A stretch of DNA of 64,000 bases from the NCBI GenBank assembly GCA_003439945.1, contig QVRM01001118.1, positions 124,001 through 188,000 on the forward strand, read 5' to 3'. This DNA is from Dermanyssus gallinae. Taxonomy: Eukaryota > Arthropoda > Arachnida > Mesostigmata > Dermanyssidae. Every line of letters begins with the position of its first letter. Positions within the stretch are counted from its first letter, which is position 1. Shown one piece after another: positions 19,318 to 30,052 of the stretch. The notes under the pieces are model-generated. The model saw nothing but the letters and a program-made list of their open reading frames with translations, did not search any database and had not been told where the DNA came from. The translations under genes were made by a program, and so were the position numbers.

Positions 19318-22300
19318 TCAATTGGCCGAAGACCTCTCAAGGTTTGGCCCTATAGCCATAATACTGCATTCCTCTACCTGCGAAACGATTCCTCTAGAGG
19401 CACGGGCGTATTCTGTCCGTTCTGTTGCAAATCTGGCTCTCCTGAGGCGCTCCAGGTTCCCCTTTCTAACCAATACCTCTCGTGCCACTGCAGTTCCTAT
19501 ATGCCAGTTAGAGGTGCTTTCACAAATGAATTGCACAAACTGTGCAATTCCCTGAGTAGGCAGGTCCGGAGAGTTCGTACAATTCAGCTTTCCGCCCAAT
19601 TTCAGTCGGTCCAGAACTTTTATTTTAGTCTCTATTCTGACTTGCGCAAAGACCGGACAGACCAACAGAGTATGGGCAGCGTCGTCTACGACACCTAGGT
19701 CACAGAGTACGCATATGTCCGAGGAGGCTTTTCCTATTCTTGACAGATATGCCTGAAAGTTGCCATGACCCGTTATAACCTGCGTCAGAAAGTGATCAAC
19801 CTCTCCTCCGGGTCGATTTAACCACTTCTTTATGTCAGGAATAAGGTTGCGCACGCGCGCACCCGGTGCACCATCTGGAATGGCATCCCATTCGTTCTGC
19901 CATGCAGTTAGGGTGCCTTCTCTTTCATCCTCTCTGACTTTCCTATTAGAGCTTTCTGGGCCCCTATCCCATAATATTTGCCTTTCCTCTGCCTTTAGGT
20001 CCAAGAGAGGAGTGCCAGCAAGGACAAGTGCAGCGGAGGTGCTAACAGTCCTATAGGCCTGAGTAATCCGTAAGGCCGAAATCCTTTGTGTTCTTCTTAA
20101 CATATGTTTTAGCCCTTGAGACTTTTTTGCTGCTGTGAACCACACCGGTGCTCCAAACAACGCTATAGATTCGACAGCCGACATAATAAGTCTCCTGCGT
20201 CCTGTTTTACTTGGCCCATGAATGTTAGGAAGGATCTTGGCTATTGTGTTGGCCACCTTCTCCACTTTCTTCACAGCGTTTCTAGCATGGTGCATACCCC
20301 TCATTCCTCTGTCCAGATATATGCCCAAATACCTGACTACACTAACCATCCTTATCTGGACCTCATTTAGGACAAGGTTGATAGGTCGCACTTGCTTCTT
20401 TCCTATTAGCAGAATACCTTCACTCTTCTCCGGAGCAAGAGCCAACCCAGCCTCCTTCATCCATTCCTCTACAAGTTTTAGGGCTTTGTTGGCATATAAT
20501 TCTACCTCCGTAGTCGTCTTAGCCTGCACCGTCACAGCCAAGTCGTCTGCGTATGCCAAAAGCTCAACTCCGACAGGGAGGTTACGTAGTCGGAGTACAT
20601 CGTCGTACGCTATGTTCCACAGTAGGGGCCCGAGGATGGAACCCTGTGGGACACCCGCTGTCATAGGCATCTCCTTGCCCTCACAAGTGATGACACGATT
20701 TTTCAAGTAGTCCGAGGTTAGTCTTACCAGATATTGTGGAACCTTCCTCTTGACTAGTGTTTCCAAAATAACCTTCCAAGGCAGACTGTTAAAAGCATTT
20801 TTCACGTCCAGCAGCACTGCAAGGTATAACTTGCGGGTGTTAGGCGTGGAGCTGTGCAGCGATTCTGCCTTGGTCACCACTTTGTTAATAGCCGTTAAAA
20901 CCGACCTGTTTCTTCGGAATCCGTATTGTGCATCGGACAGTAGGCCGTTTTCTTCGGCGAAGACTCGAAGCCTCTCTGCTACAATAGCCTCCACGCCCTT
21001 TGCTAACGAACTAGTCAGGCAGATAGGCCTATAACCTCCATTTCCTTTAGGCACAAGGACTACCTCCGCTGTTTTCCATGCTTTCGGGATTTTTCCTTCT
21101 TTTATAAGCTTAGTCGTCACCTTTGCTACAACCTCAGGGAACTCCTCGAACAGAGCTTTCACAGCCATTGGAGGAATGCCGTCAGGCCCTGGCGCTTTAC
21201 CTTGTTTAATTCTCTCAGCTGCTTGTAGTACTTCTACAACAGAAACCTCAGATGCATGCATTTCTAACCCTTCCTCTAATTGGTTATTCTCGTAGATTCC
21301 TCTAGGAAAGTCTGCGTGCTGGGGAAACAATCTCATCAGTAGACTCGTCCTCTCTGGATCTTTCAGAATAGTCTTTGGAGCTCGGATTTGCAGCTTGCCT
21401 CTAACCATTTTGTACGGCTTTCCCCACGGGTCGTCGTCGAGGGTCGCGAGGAATTCTCTCCAGCTATTGCTTTTGCTGTCGACAATTTTGTTTTTAAGTA
21501 AAGCTCTACAGTTTCGGTACTCCATTACCAGATGGGGGAGTATGTCCGCATTCCCTCTAGCTCTCTTTATGGCCCTCCTTGCTCTTAAACACTCTTTTCG
21601 GGTTTTCTCAATGTCCCTGTTCCACCAGTGTTTCCCCAGCACCGGCTTTCTTCTTTTAGGATGTGTTCTTGACCTGCAGGCCTTAAGGCAAGCCTTCCTC
21701 AAAGCCTTCTCTAACTCTATGGCATCCCTTGGGAGCCCGTCTATCTCGAAGATATTTCGTATTGCGTCTTTAATAACCCCACTATTCTTGATAGCGAACC
21801 GCTGCCGAGGCACGGGAGGTATTTGTCTGGTGTTCCTTGTTATTGTATACTCGATGCAGTGATGATCACTCAGATTCTCCTCCTCAGTGAGTACTCTCCA
21901 ATCGGTGACCAATACAGCCATCCTCTCACTGCAGATCGTTAAGTCTACGCTTGACTCCTGTCCTGCTCTATGAAACGTCGGATCAACTCCATCATTAAGG
22001 ACAACCATGTTTTTGGACGCCATCCAGTCCATCAGCAGTAAACCTCTTCTATCTGCACGGGAGGAGCCCCACACCTCTGACGCTGCATTGAAGTCTCCTG
22101 CTAGGAGCACCCTATCCGGTGTAGGAGCTTCGCCAATTGATATTGCTAGCTCGTCTAGAAAATCCTCAAAGACCTCTAGTTCAATGTTTGGGCTTATGTA
22201 GCAAGAGTATATCCTGCCTATGCCTGCCACATCTATCCATGAATAGCCACTACCTGTCCCATGACCCAATTCTTCTATGATGCAATTTCGAACTATGCAG

Positions 22301-22518
22301 GTATCTGCGCGAACGTCCGCAACCCATTCGCTTCTATCTTGCACTAGTTTTTTGTTTGGCTCGCTAATTAATGTGAGCGTCGTCTCCCGTCTGCTCGTTA
22401 TCTCTTCTACTAGCATATGAGCAGGCCGACTGCGGTTGCAATTGACCTGTATCAATTTAAACGGATGTGCGCTATTCTGATTCATTGGTTGGGATGGGGT
22501 TTGCACTAGTTGCCGCAA
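19318..22518 (-). CDS. R1-clade LINE ORF2: endonuclease / reverse transcriptase
   Basis: Complete 1,066-aa polyprotein that nicks target DNA and primes reverse transcription of the element RNA (target-primed reverse transcription). An APE-type endonuclease spans about 20-225: E53 in SEPNK, D142 and N144 in AGDFNAAS, VDLT at 191-194, SDHH at 217-220. The reverse transcriptase spans about 430-740: GYRPICL at 495, AVLLDVKNAFN with D571, AGVPQGSILGP at 621-631, and the active site YADD at 656-659. A CCHC zinc knuckle lies at C936, C939, H949, C954. All expected catalytic residues are present, with no stop or frameshift. The ATG at 22518 overlaps the ORF1 end by 47 nt in another frame, as usual in this clade. 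R1 clade is inferred from the LDVKNAFNSLPW, YLGIYLDRGMR and terminal knuckle signatures. Most copies elsewhere in the window are broken. Confidence 0.95.
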   Translation of the reverse strand: MRQLVQTPSQPMNQNSAHPFKLIQVNCNRSRPAHMLVEEITSRRETTLTLISEPNKKLVQDRSEWVADVRADTCIVRNCIIEELGHGTGSGYSWIDVAGIGRIYSCYISPNIELEVFEDFLDELAISIGEAPTPDRVLLAGDFNAASEVWGSSRADRRGLLLMDWMASKNMVVLNDGVDPTFHRAGQESSVDLTICSERMAVLVTDWRVLTEEENLSDHHCIEYTITRNTRQIPPVPRQRFAIKNSGVIKDAIRNIFEIDGLPRDAIELEKALRKACLKACRSRTHPKRRKPVLGKHWWNRDIEKTRKECLRARRAIKRARGNADILPHLVMEYRNCRALLKNKIVDSKSNSWREFLATLDDDPWGKPYKMVRGKLQIRAPKTILKDPERTSLLMRLFPQHADFPRGIYENNQLEEGLEMHASEVSVVEVLQAAERIKQGKAPGPDGIPPMAVKALFEEFPEVVAKVTTKLIKEGKIPKAWKTAEVVLVPKGNGGYRPICLTSSLAKGVEAIVAERLRVFAEENGLLSDAQYGFRRNRSVLTAINKVVTKAESLHSSTPNTRKLYLAVLLDVKNAFNSLPWKVILETLVKRKVPQYLVRLTSDYLKNRVITCEGKEMPMTAGVPQGSILGPLLWNIAYDDVLRLRNLPVGVELLAYADDLAVTVQAKTTTEVELYANKALKLVEEWMKEAGLALAPEKSEGILLIGKKQVRPINLVLNEVQIRMVSVVRYLGIYLDRGMRGMHHARNAVKKVEKVANTIAKILPNIHGPSKTGRRRLIMSAVESIALFGAPVWFTAAKKSQGLKHMLRRTQRISALRITQAYRTVSTSAALVLAGTPLLDLKAEERQILWDRGPESSNRKVREDEREGTLTAWQNEWDAIPDGAPGARVRNLIPDIKKWLNRPGGEVDHFLTQVITGHGNFQAYLSRIGKASSDICVLCDLGVVDDAAHTLLVCPVFAQVRIETKIKVLDRLKLGGKLNCTNSPDLPTQGIAQFVQFICESTSNWHIGTAVAREVLVRKGNLERLRRARFATERTEYARASRGIVSQVEECSIMAIGPNLERSSAN

Positions 22519-22717
22519 TCAAGCCTCTGGCGGTGTGGCCGGAACCCGGACTGATGAACCCCTCCGCGTCTATCTTTTCTAGCTTCTTTTCTTTGCGTTG
22601 ATGTTTCCTGCGGGCCATGTCCTCTTCCTTTTCAGCCTGAATTCTGTCCTGTGCCGATTTTTCCCGAACAACTTGTTTACGATCCAGGACCGCCTTCTTG
22701 AAGGCCGGGCAGGACAT
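22472..22717 (-). CDS. R1-clade LINE ORF1, C-terminal remnant
   Basis: The last 81 codons of the nucleic-acid-binding ORF1 protein. It begins near CPAFKKAVLDRKQVV, which resembles the sequence just after the last zinc knuckle of R1-type ORF1 proteins, then a highly charged KEEDMARRKHQRKEKK stretch. The methionine at 22717 is internal; the true start was lost with the 5' truncation at 22728. Confidence 0.75.
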   Translation of the reverse strand: MSCPAFKKAVLDRKQVVREKSAQDRIQAEKEEDMARRKHQRKEKKLEKIDAEGFISPGSGHTARGLIAATSANPIPTNESE

Positions 22718-22728
22718 GGAACTGGCAG

Positions 22729-22743
22729 TATGCTAAAGATATA
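22729..22743. repeat. target-site duplication, right copy
   Basis: Second copy of TATGCTAAAGATATA. Confidence 0.9.
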
Positions 22744-22999
22744 CGAGTATAAAAATGTACATAATATTTAGAAAAGTTGGAGCGTCGTTTGATGGATCGT
22801 AGAATTCAATAAAAAGAAGCATTTTTGTTCTTGTGTGTGGGCTAGAATGTTTTATTAGGGCAGTAAAATGACTAGTGTTTGTTAAACCGATGTGCATGGT
22901 CGGTCATCAGTTTACAAAATGTGCAACTGCAAGAAAACGAGTTGTTCCATGAGAAGGTGGTGGCAATATTTATGTGAGCATATGTGTGCCGTGTACGTT
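22744..22999. other. no gene recognised
   Basis: AT-rich flank of the LINE; may hold the unrecognisable end of the next transposase relic. Confidence 0.4.
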
Positions 23000-23440
23000 T
23001 TCACTCGACTCAGGTCAATTCATCAATTCGCAAAGGTAATATCTAGCTGATTCCGTACCCCAACGTCGCTGTGCGCTGGTGCTTCATTGTGCTGGAACCA
23101 CGTCCTCGAGCGAATACTTTCTGAAACATCTACGGGCAACTCTGGTACTTCTCAGAAACATGTGGTACGTTTCTCGGTTTTCGGGGATTTTATGAGGACC
23201 TATAGTATAGCTGTTCACCATGGCAGCCTACAGCTTTACGCAGAAGCGATCATAGCATGCCGTTGGGCTACTATTGAGAATTGTGTGCATTAAATATGGC
23301 TCCCTCATGTAAACAAGGCTTCATCTGAAAAGAACATAAGTGCAAGGAAACCAGCCTAGGTTTGGTTTATCTGCAAACAATTGACAGTATTCAACAAGCA
23401 TCTGGTAATCAATAGGCTGCAAAACCGGAAACCGCTACGC
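23000..23440 (-). pseudogene. DDE transposase relic (mariner/Tc-like family)
   Basis: In shifting frames the minus strand reads FCSLLITRCLLNTVNC, FQMKPCLHEGAIFNAHNSQ (equivalent to the F.DEA.F...G.FN.HN block that holds the first catalytic Asp) and TWFQHNEAPAHSDVGVRN (equivalent to MWFQHDGAPAHFS..VR with the second Asp, here N). The third catalytic block is missing or unreadable. Multiple stops. From memory of the general family pattern this resembles transposases common in arthropod genomes; the exact family is not certain. Confidence 0.55.
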
Positions 23441-23620
23441 TATGTAGTTCCTTATCGATCAGCACATTATGTCACCACAAGGCGAAATCGAAATCGTTTC
23501 AAGCCAACCACGGCCAGATTCCACCCGTTGACTGTGTCTGTCACGGAAGTGCATCACCTCGAAAAGCCAGAGAAAAGATGTTTTCAAATTTTATTTTTAT
23601 AGGACTTTCTTCCTTTTAGG

Positions 23621-23803
23621 TTTTTCCGTAAGGCTAATGCCCGTGTAGAGTTTTTTCATGTCATGGCTGATTTTTTATCCACTCCGGCATTTGCCTTGTC
23701 TAACTTGGAAACCGTACAAACAAATTTAAGAATGGTTGGTCTGGGTCTCGGACCTAGGCCCCCCCGCAAGACAAATGCTTTGCCACTAAGCCATCTTGCT
23801 CAG
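23621..23803 (-). mobile_element. tRNA-derived SINE (family 1), older copy
   Basis: Reverse complement of the 47731-47918 SINE in the same order: A-box region (TGGCTTAGTGG at 23783-23793), B-box region (GGTCCGAGACC at 23744-23754) and the body ending GCCTTACGGAAAAA. More diverged. Confidence 0.8.
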
Positions 23804-26800
23804 TTTGTTCCAAAAGCCACCTTCCAGACTACCTGTTCCAAAATCCGATATGTCTCAACCACTTTTGTTGTTTTTTTGTAAAGCTTCTCCCGCTCTGTTC
23901 GGTATACTTGCTTTCTTTTTGTGAGCCTTCTAACCACAAATAGCCGTGATAGCGTGGAATGCCTAAAAGCCACCTGAGTGTGTCTTTTTCTAATTCGTTA
24001 CATTACATATACACAAGAAATAGGGTTTCGTTTTGCTGTGAGCGGTTGTTCTCTGACTTCGCACCTAATGGCTAGCGGCCGGTCAATCCGTCAGCCAGTC
24101 TATGTAATATTAAAAAAAAAGCAGTCTCATGTGACTCCAAGAGGAGCACGAAGCGCGAGCTTCGTCTGATCAAGAGAGTCAAAATCGTATCTGAATCTAA
24201 GAACTCCCTTCCGAAATGTCCGCCGGAAGCCTTAGTAACTTTGCAATCACAATTCGAGCGACCACCAAATTGGTATCAAAAAGATTCCCTATCAATGCGT
24301 TTTTGCCTAAGCCTGTGTGTTTTTAAAAGTAGTCTGTCAGTATTCTGTCTCTAATACATCGCCGTTTTCTCTGACATCGCAGACAAATGGCCGAAAATAC
24401 ATTAATCTCACCGGACATAGACGCATACTCGAGTTGTTCAACGTCGGCGTAAGGGACAAAAAATTTGATGACATTTATCATTGTTAGCATCATATCAAGC
24501 TGCTGCTCGAGCCTTATCGTAAAATTATTTTCAGCGAGTGACAACGAGGTCAAGCTTTTTGCTGCAAACGATCTTGTGTTACCTCCCCGCAAGGTTTTTT
24601 TTTCGTAAGGATCAAGTTGTGTTTGAGAGCAACCACTCTCGCAGCGAGAGTCAGAACTCTCGCTGAAGAACAAGACCGGATCGCCCCGTGGTAGGATACT
24701 TAGTTGCTGGTAAGGACACCTATAACAGATTGTATAAGACGATAAACAAAGACCGGAAAGTTGTGGCGACGTCAATGGCAGAACTTGGTTTTAAACATTC
24801 TAGAAGACTCTGTGACCAAATTATTGTCAGGTTAGCGGATCGTGATGCCGGTAATGACGAGACTCGTCCGCTTATAGCTGAAGGAAAAGAGGCGTCCAGA
24901 AGTCCAGTGTCGTTGGTCAAGAAAGTGAAGGATGGTGATTATCCAACGGGTCGCGAACTATCGCGAATTTAGTGCGCAGATAATGAGGATTGCTGCTTTG
25001 ATCATGGGTGCTTTAATCTCCGTAGCACACTACCACGATAAGCATCTTACGAAAACTGAACAAATTATTCCAGCATCGGCAGAGGTGTACCTGACCGTTA
25101 AGCTGAAATGTGTTTCTTGCATATAATAAGGTAATTTTCTGGGATTTCAAGCATCGGGAACTGGAGTGCAACCAGCAAGTAAGAAGCTGCAATGCATTAA
25201 AGATTTCCCTCCACCAACGTCGTCGGTGTTACAAACTTGACGCTCCTTACGCCTTAAAAGTTTCTTCAGACGATTCGTCGAACACTTAGCGAAAAAGACT
25301 GCGCCGACAAGCCCCCTGCTGAAGAAGATCGAATGATTTGAATAGACAATTAAGTGTGAGAACGCCTTTATTATGTTGAAACAGATGCCGATGAAGAGAC
25401 CGGCGCTTGTGAAGTTCCTGGCTGGCAGGCTACGGACCCGTTCAAAGTAATGCCAAGGTAATACCGAGTCTGGGGGGAAGAAATCCGGGTTTAGTGGGTG
25501 TGTAAGTTCCACACTAGTAAGATGCATCATGCGTTTCCGATTACCTTCCAATGAAAAAAGGCCACGGACTCGTTTCAAGAGGACTACTACTCTAGTAATC
25601 TAGTAATTAGCATTTACGCCGAAGATTTTCATGGAATTCATTGCAGAATGCGGTACCATGTGCTAATTTCGACCCAACAGCTACAGCGTCGGGACAAGTT
25701 TTCGTTAGAATAGAATAGAGTTCTAGAGTGCAGTTAGAATAGAGTGCACAAAAAGACTGTTTTGTACACACAACTCTAGATGAAGTAAGCCAATTAACGT
25801 GTTTTACACGAAAATGTGTTGGAAACCATGTTCGTGTATCCGACTTGACGCCAAGTAAACATACTGTTTATGTGCTCAGTGAGCACCGACTGTTTAGAAT
25901 GTTCTATTAGTTGTGCTACACGAAGGCTGAACTTAAGCTTAGCAGACACTTGAACGCCAAGGTCGCGAGTTACAATTGGCTTGCGGATTTACGCAAGCAT
26001 GATTTAACCTAGACGTTCACAGAGGAAATACCGTTAGGTCGTCGCGAAGCTATTAAACGCACCCAAGATAAATATTGCCGACTCTATGACAAGAAAAGGT
26101 TTTTTTTTCGTAGTGTGAGGTGCAACAGGTAGGTCGAGTCACCTAGTAGTGACGCAAACTGATAAATTTTCAGCCAAACGTTATAAGCCGAATGGTTGTG
26201 ACAGAAACGCTGCCACATGATACTTATCGGATTATCTGAGCTGGCGTGCAAGAAGCAATTACACAATCGCAATTCGTTGTTCACAACTCCGCCTGCGTGA
26301 AGCAGCAAAGGAGGAGGACACACTATTATCAACGGATGAAGACGACAGTATCAACAAATACCTTACCACGAGCGAAAGGCAACATCTTTCCATAACATTG
26401 CACAAGCTCGTCTCAATAAAATTTTGGTCCGGGCAAAAAAAAGGCAACTCATCATATAACAAAAAAGGGAAGCTATTGAATAACTCGGTGAGACGACGGA
26501 GGAAGCGGCTGGAGGATGCGCGAGTGGTAAGAACAAGAGAGATTAGCAGCTGCCGAACGCAGTGAGGGGAAAATCAGGAAAAAACGACAGGCTCAGTCGA
26601 AATTAAAACAATATTATAGACAAGAAAAAAGTGTATGCACACTATCATTAGTTTAAGAGTGTGGACTACTCGCACGTGTCCTAACTACGGCTGGTACATA
26701 ATTTGGCATTATTCTAATTAACTTTTCAATGAATTGCTGTTGGATATGTTCCACTCCACGCGCATAGCATTCGTGAGCTCCGAGAGCGTGTCCGGAGCTA

Positions 26801-27445
26801 GAGTTCTGATTCAAGCTGGTCGGCGAATCGCAAAAAACTAATTGAAAGATGGAAGCAGTCATGTTTATTAATTGAAGAACCCTGCTGTTCTCTACGATGA
26901 AGGCCTTCGGTAAGGCGATACCGTTGTTGGTGTAGTCTCTGACAAACGTTGGCGGATTGGTTCATTTTCAGTTAACGAGGCATACAGCGTCTAGTATTGC
27001 CAAACTCTAGCAAAGCAACGACGGCGATGGCTCTCTCCGGATTACGGATTACTCTCCGTGCAACGGAGTGGTATCGATTTCTCAGAACGCGTTGTTCGCT
27101 TTATAACTGAATAATGTCGCTGGTTGACTTACATGAAACTTACTAAACACCTGGTTATGTGTATGATATGAGACACGAGCGGAACAGAACGAAGGTGACT
27201 AAGCCGAAATATGGGCACTCTCCAGTTCGCTTCATTGGAGTAAACGTGGATGTATCGCATTAGCATTCTGGTCGTGTTTAAATAGAAACGAAAAAAAAAC
27301 ATTGTTTTAACAAACAAACTATTAGGCTAAATTAATTTTACAGTTCGTAAAATTTACAAAACTTAGAACGAACATTGTTTTTGCTTGTTGACATAGCTGC
27401 AGTCTCGACACATTCTAATTGAATAAATAAAATGTAAGCTATATC
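23804..27445. other. mostly no recognisable gene
   Basis: A diverged piece of the unclassified repeat lies at about 23960-24010. A 150-codon minus frame (24323-24775) and a 143-codon minus frame (25147-25578) are open but show no domain, signal peptide or splice-like borders. 26290-26640 is A-rich on the plus strand. A small hairpin ACGAAGC-GCGA-GCTTCGT sits at 24148-24165. Confidence 0.45.
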
Positions 27446-28250
27446 ATATCATATCATATCATATCATATCACCTTTATTGAAAAAGGGGTATTACAATAG
27501 AAGCAAAGTCGTTTTGAATCTGTGAACGACGTGCAATCCTCCAGGCAGATGTGTTGTTCACAACGTCCACCCGAGCAATCTCGTGGGGGTGGATGGAAAC
27601 GCCGCTCCGGAGATTATTTGGTCTTAGAACAAAATACCTAGTAATAAGTTTCTGACGCGCTAGTTGTTTAAACATGCGGTAATCGGCATGGGATTGGTAT
27701 TCACTAACACTACGCAATGTGATACGCTCGCGTGGTAGACAACACCGGCGAGCAACTCGCTTCACGAACTTATCCTGCACGCTCTGCAAAAGGTCAACAT
27801 CTCGTTTATAGAATGGCATCCATACGTGACAGCAATAAGTCCACTTTGGTACCACTAAGGTTTGATACAGCTTTAGGTACACATTATGGTCCTGTATAAT
27901 GAAAGACCGCATTATGAGATTACACATTCGAGACGCGGCCTTAACAACCTCAGCCATGTGAGGTCTAAACTTCATTTGGCGGTCGAAGATTACCCCGAGG
28001 TCCTTGTAGCGTGAGACTTCAGGAATGGGTTGGCTGTTTAGCATATACTGAGTAGTATCTGGCAATGTCTTGAGAACAGCAGATTTGGAAGAAGATAATT
28101 GCATGCGGTTGTCCTCTGCCCATAGGGATACGGTGTCAATCGCTTTCTGTAGTATAGCTATGTTGCTGTCGTTTTTTGCCTCAACATAGATTTTGAGATC
28201 GTCCGCATACAGCTTATATGTAACACCAATATCTCAAAGCACACAACATG
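27446..28250 (-). pseudogene. CR1/jockey-type LINE, 3' part with (TGATA)n tail
   Basis: The 209-codon frame (28104-27475) is the region after the polymerase palm: MQLSSSKSAVLK, SRYKDLGVIFDRQMKF, then RMCNLIMRSFI, VPKWTYCCHVW and VQDKFVKRVARR, the thumb and C-terminal part of such polymerases. The active-site block lies upstream in broken frames, ending near 28250. The 3' end is CAATAAAGG followed by five to six TGATA units (27446-27472). A second, more decayed copy of the same family is at 38590-39545. Confidence 0.75.
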
Positions 28251-28339
28251 CTGGTCGTTTTGTCGTGGTTTTAATGATGTAGATTTTTCTAATATGACTT
28301 ACTATTTTTTCTTTTTTGCATTTGACGTAAATGATATCG

Positions 28340-29020
28340 TATATATGGTTTTATTTCAATTTGAAGTTACAGTGGAATATGAATATCTAACTACTCTTGG
28401 ACTTGTGAGGGGTGCTACCAATCGAGCTTACTCTCGAGGCAGCCCCTCATTGTGCCCATAATTGCTGCCGCATTGCCGCGCTGAACCGCCAGAGATCGCC
28501 GCTGGAGTCGAAAGCTCTTTTGTCCCCCGTCGTGAGTTCAATTCGTTTGCCAATCTTCTGTAAAAGTGACCATGCCTCAAGGCCAGGTCCCCCTAGTGTC
28601 TCCAATACTAGTGGCACAAAAATGGACTCGTCGGTGAGCTGGGCGTATTTGTTGGTCTTTAGACGTTCAGCCTAGCGTGCTGCGGAGCCAGCGGCTGATG
28701 CGCTGGCCTTCATGTTCGAGAGGGCGAGCGTGTCGGTGACTGTAGCATCCCAAATAAGCGCCTTTCCCCTTTCAAAAGGGATAAGGCCTTGTTTGGGCCG
28801 TCAGGCCTCTTTCCGTTGCTTCTCAGGAGGCCGGTTGGCTCTCGAATACATGGCAGTAGAGCTGACCTTAAGGCCCGGGCGGTAATCTCGTTAATCTCGC
28901 TGTGATGGCTTTGACGTCCTTCACTTCTGTTGCAGGATAGCCCGTGGGTTCCCCAAGTGTCCACTTGTGCTCCGCACGGACACCAATGTTCCTCCGTTAG
29001 TTTTGTTCCCAACCTCAAGC
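28340..29020 (-). pseudogene. R2-like LINE C-terminus
   Basis: Begins at 29018 with LGTKLTEEHWCPCGAQ and THGLSC (the zinc finger), then LRSNGKRPDG, the first half of the restriction-like endonuclease core. After a frameshift near 28780 the WDATVTDTLALS half and LVLETLGGPG follow. The 3' UTR matches that of the 15927-16356 copy (CACCCCTC, then AGTTAGATATTCATATTCCA), so both are one subfamily, distinct from the 1781 copy. Confidence 0.75.
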
Positions 29021-29089
29021 CGATAATGACTTACTATTGTAAAATTAGCCTAAATTAAAACGCGATGGGTTTTACGATTAAAATTATAT

Positions 29090-29935
29090 TCATTTTGTCT
29101 GGAAATATTTATATATATATACGAAAAGCGGCCTAAGGCCTGTTTGTGCCCGATACCAGACTGATAAATTGGTCCGACTTTGCAGCCTGTTGCAAACGAT
29201 GCTTTGTAAAAAGTCCGTCGAAAATCAGACAGTTCAATAAAAAACACGGTGTTTATTGCACGCTTGCGGTAAGCAGGACCTTCTTCTCGTTGAATATCGA
29301 GCGACAGCCTCTCCCTCAAAAATTCAGAGTCGGCTACAGTTGCGTCCCAAACAATCATGCGACCGCCCTCAAAGGGGGTTAGAGTAAGACCGTCAGGCAT
29401 TTTTCCATCGTCTCTGGATAGACTCGGAGGCTCTAGTGCACACGGAAAACCAGCAGACCTCAGTGCTCAACGGAAAGTGTCATTTAAAGCCGAGTGACGT
29501 GCTCTTCGGCCTGCACTTAAAGCGCATGACAAACCATGATGGGGCAACGCCACCACATGGTAACCGCAGCGACATCGGTGAGATACGTGTCGTCTCGTCA
29601 TCTCAAAGAGTCCTTATTCGTGGGCAGGGTAGGGCTTGTAGTCAAGCTCCAGCTTAGCTTTATCAGCCAAGGTGGGAGCTCTATCAATCAGGCGTGCTAA
29701 TCGCTTTTCTTGCAAGGGAGCTGTCCAACTGCCCTGCTTAGTCCTTTTATCGGGAGGGGAGTCGAATAAAGACGACAATCTGTCAATCAGGTTTTGCTAT
29801 AAGCTATAGTACAATATATAATAAGCTATAAGTTCCACGTTATAAGCTTCCTACCCATCGTTACCCAATAATGCCCTAACCTCTCCGCAGCCTGAGTCAA
29901 TGATGACACGATTGCGGGTCCTGCCATCATCTTAT
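29090..29935 (-). pseudogene. R2-like LINE C-terminus with internal deletion
   Basis: Same subfamily as 1781-2740: starts near 29935 with the MMAGPAIV equivalent, keeps KMPDGLTLTPFEGGRM and VWDATVADS, then jumps straight to SEFLRERLSLDIQRE. About 70-75 residues between those two points are deleted. Frameshifts occur in the zinc-finger region. A small AT insertion, TATAAGCTATA, is duplicated near 29810-29830. Confidence 0.75.
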
Positions 29936-30027
29936 TATTTATTAATTCCTAATCAATATTAAGGCGAGCACTGCCGAGTGTGCAAACGTATTGTAAATAA
30001 TTATTACATCATCACAATATTTTCTTT

Positions 30028-30052
30028 ATATATATATATATATATATATATA
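30028..30052. repeat. (TA)n microsatellite
   Basis: About 12 TA units. Confidence 0.95.

Larger units (their letters stand above)
19061..22728 (-). mobile_element. young R1-clade LINE, 5'-truncated in ORF1, with intact ORF2
   Basis: A 3.67-kb non-LTR retrotransposon bounded by a perfect 15-bp target-site duplication. Reading on the minus strand: last 80-odd codons of ORF1, complete ORF2, a 3' UTR of about 220 nt, 16 A, then about a dozen TA. The perfect duplication and open ORF2 say the insertion is recent. Because the 5' end is missing, this copy itself should lack a promoter and full ORF1. Confidence 0.93.

Noticed and set aside
19306..22201. Many plus-strand open frames of 60-160 codons
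   Set aside because: All are antisense to the intact R1 ORF2.
27446..27472. CRISPR-like or satellite repeat
   Set aside because: Five-base TGATA units without spacers directly after CAATAAAGG; a LINE 3' tail.
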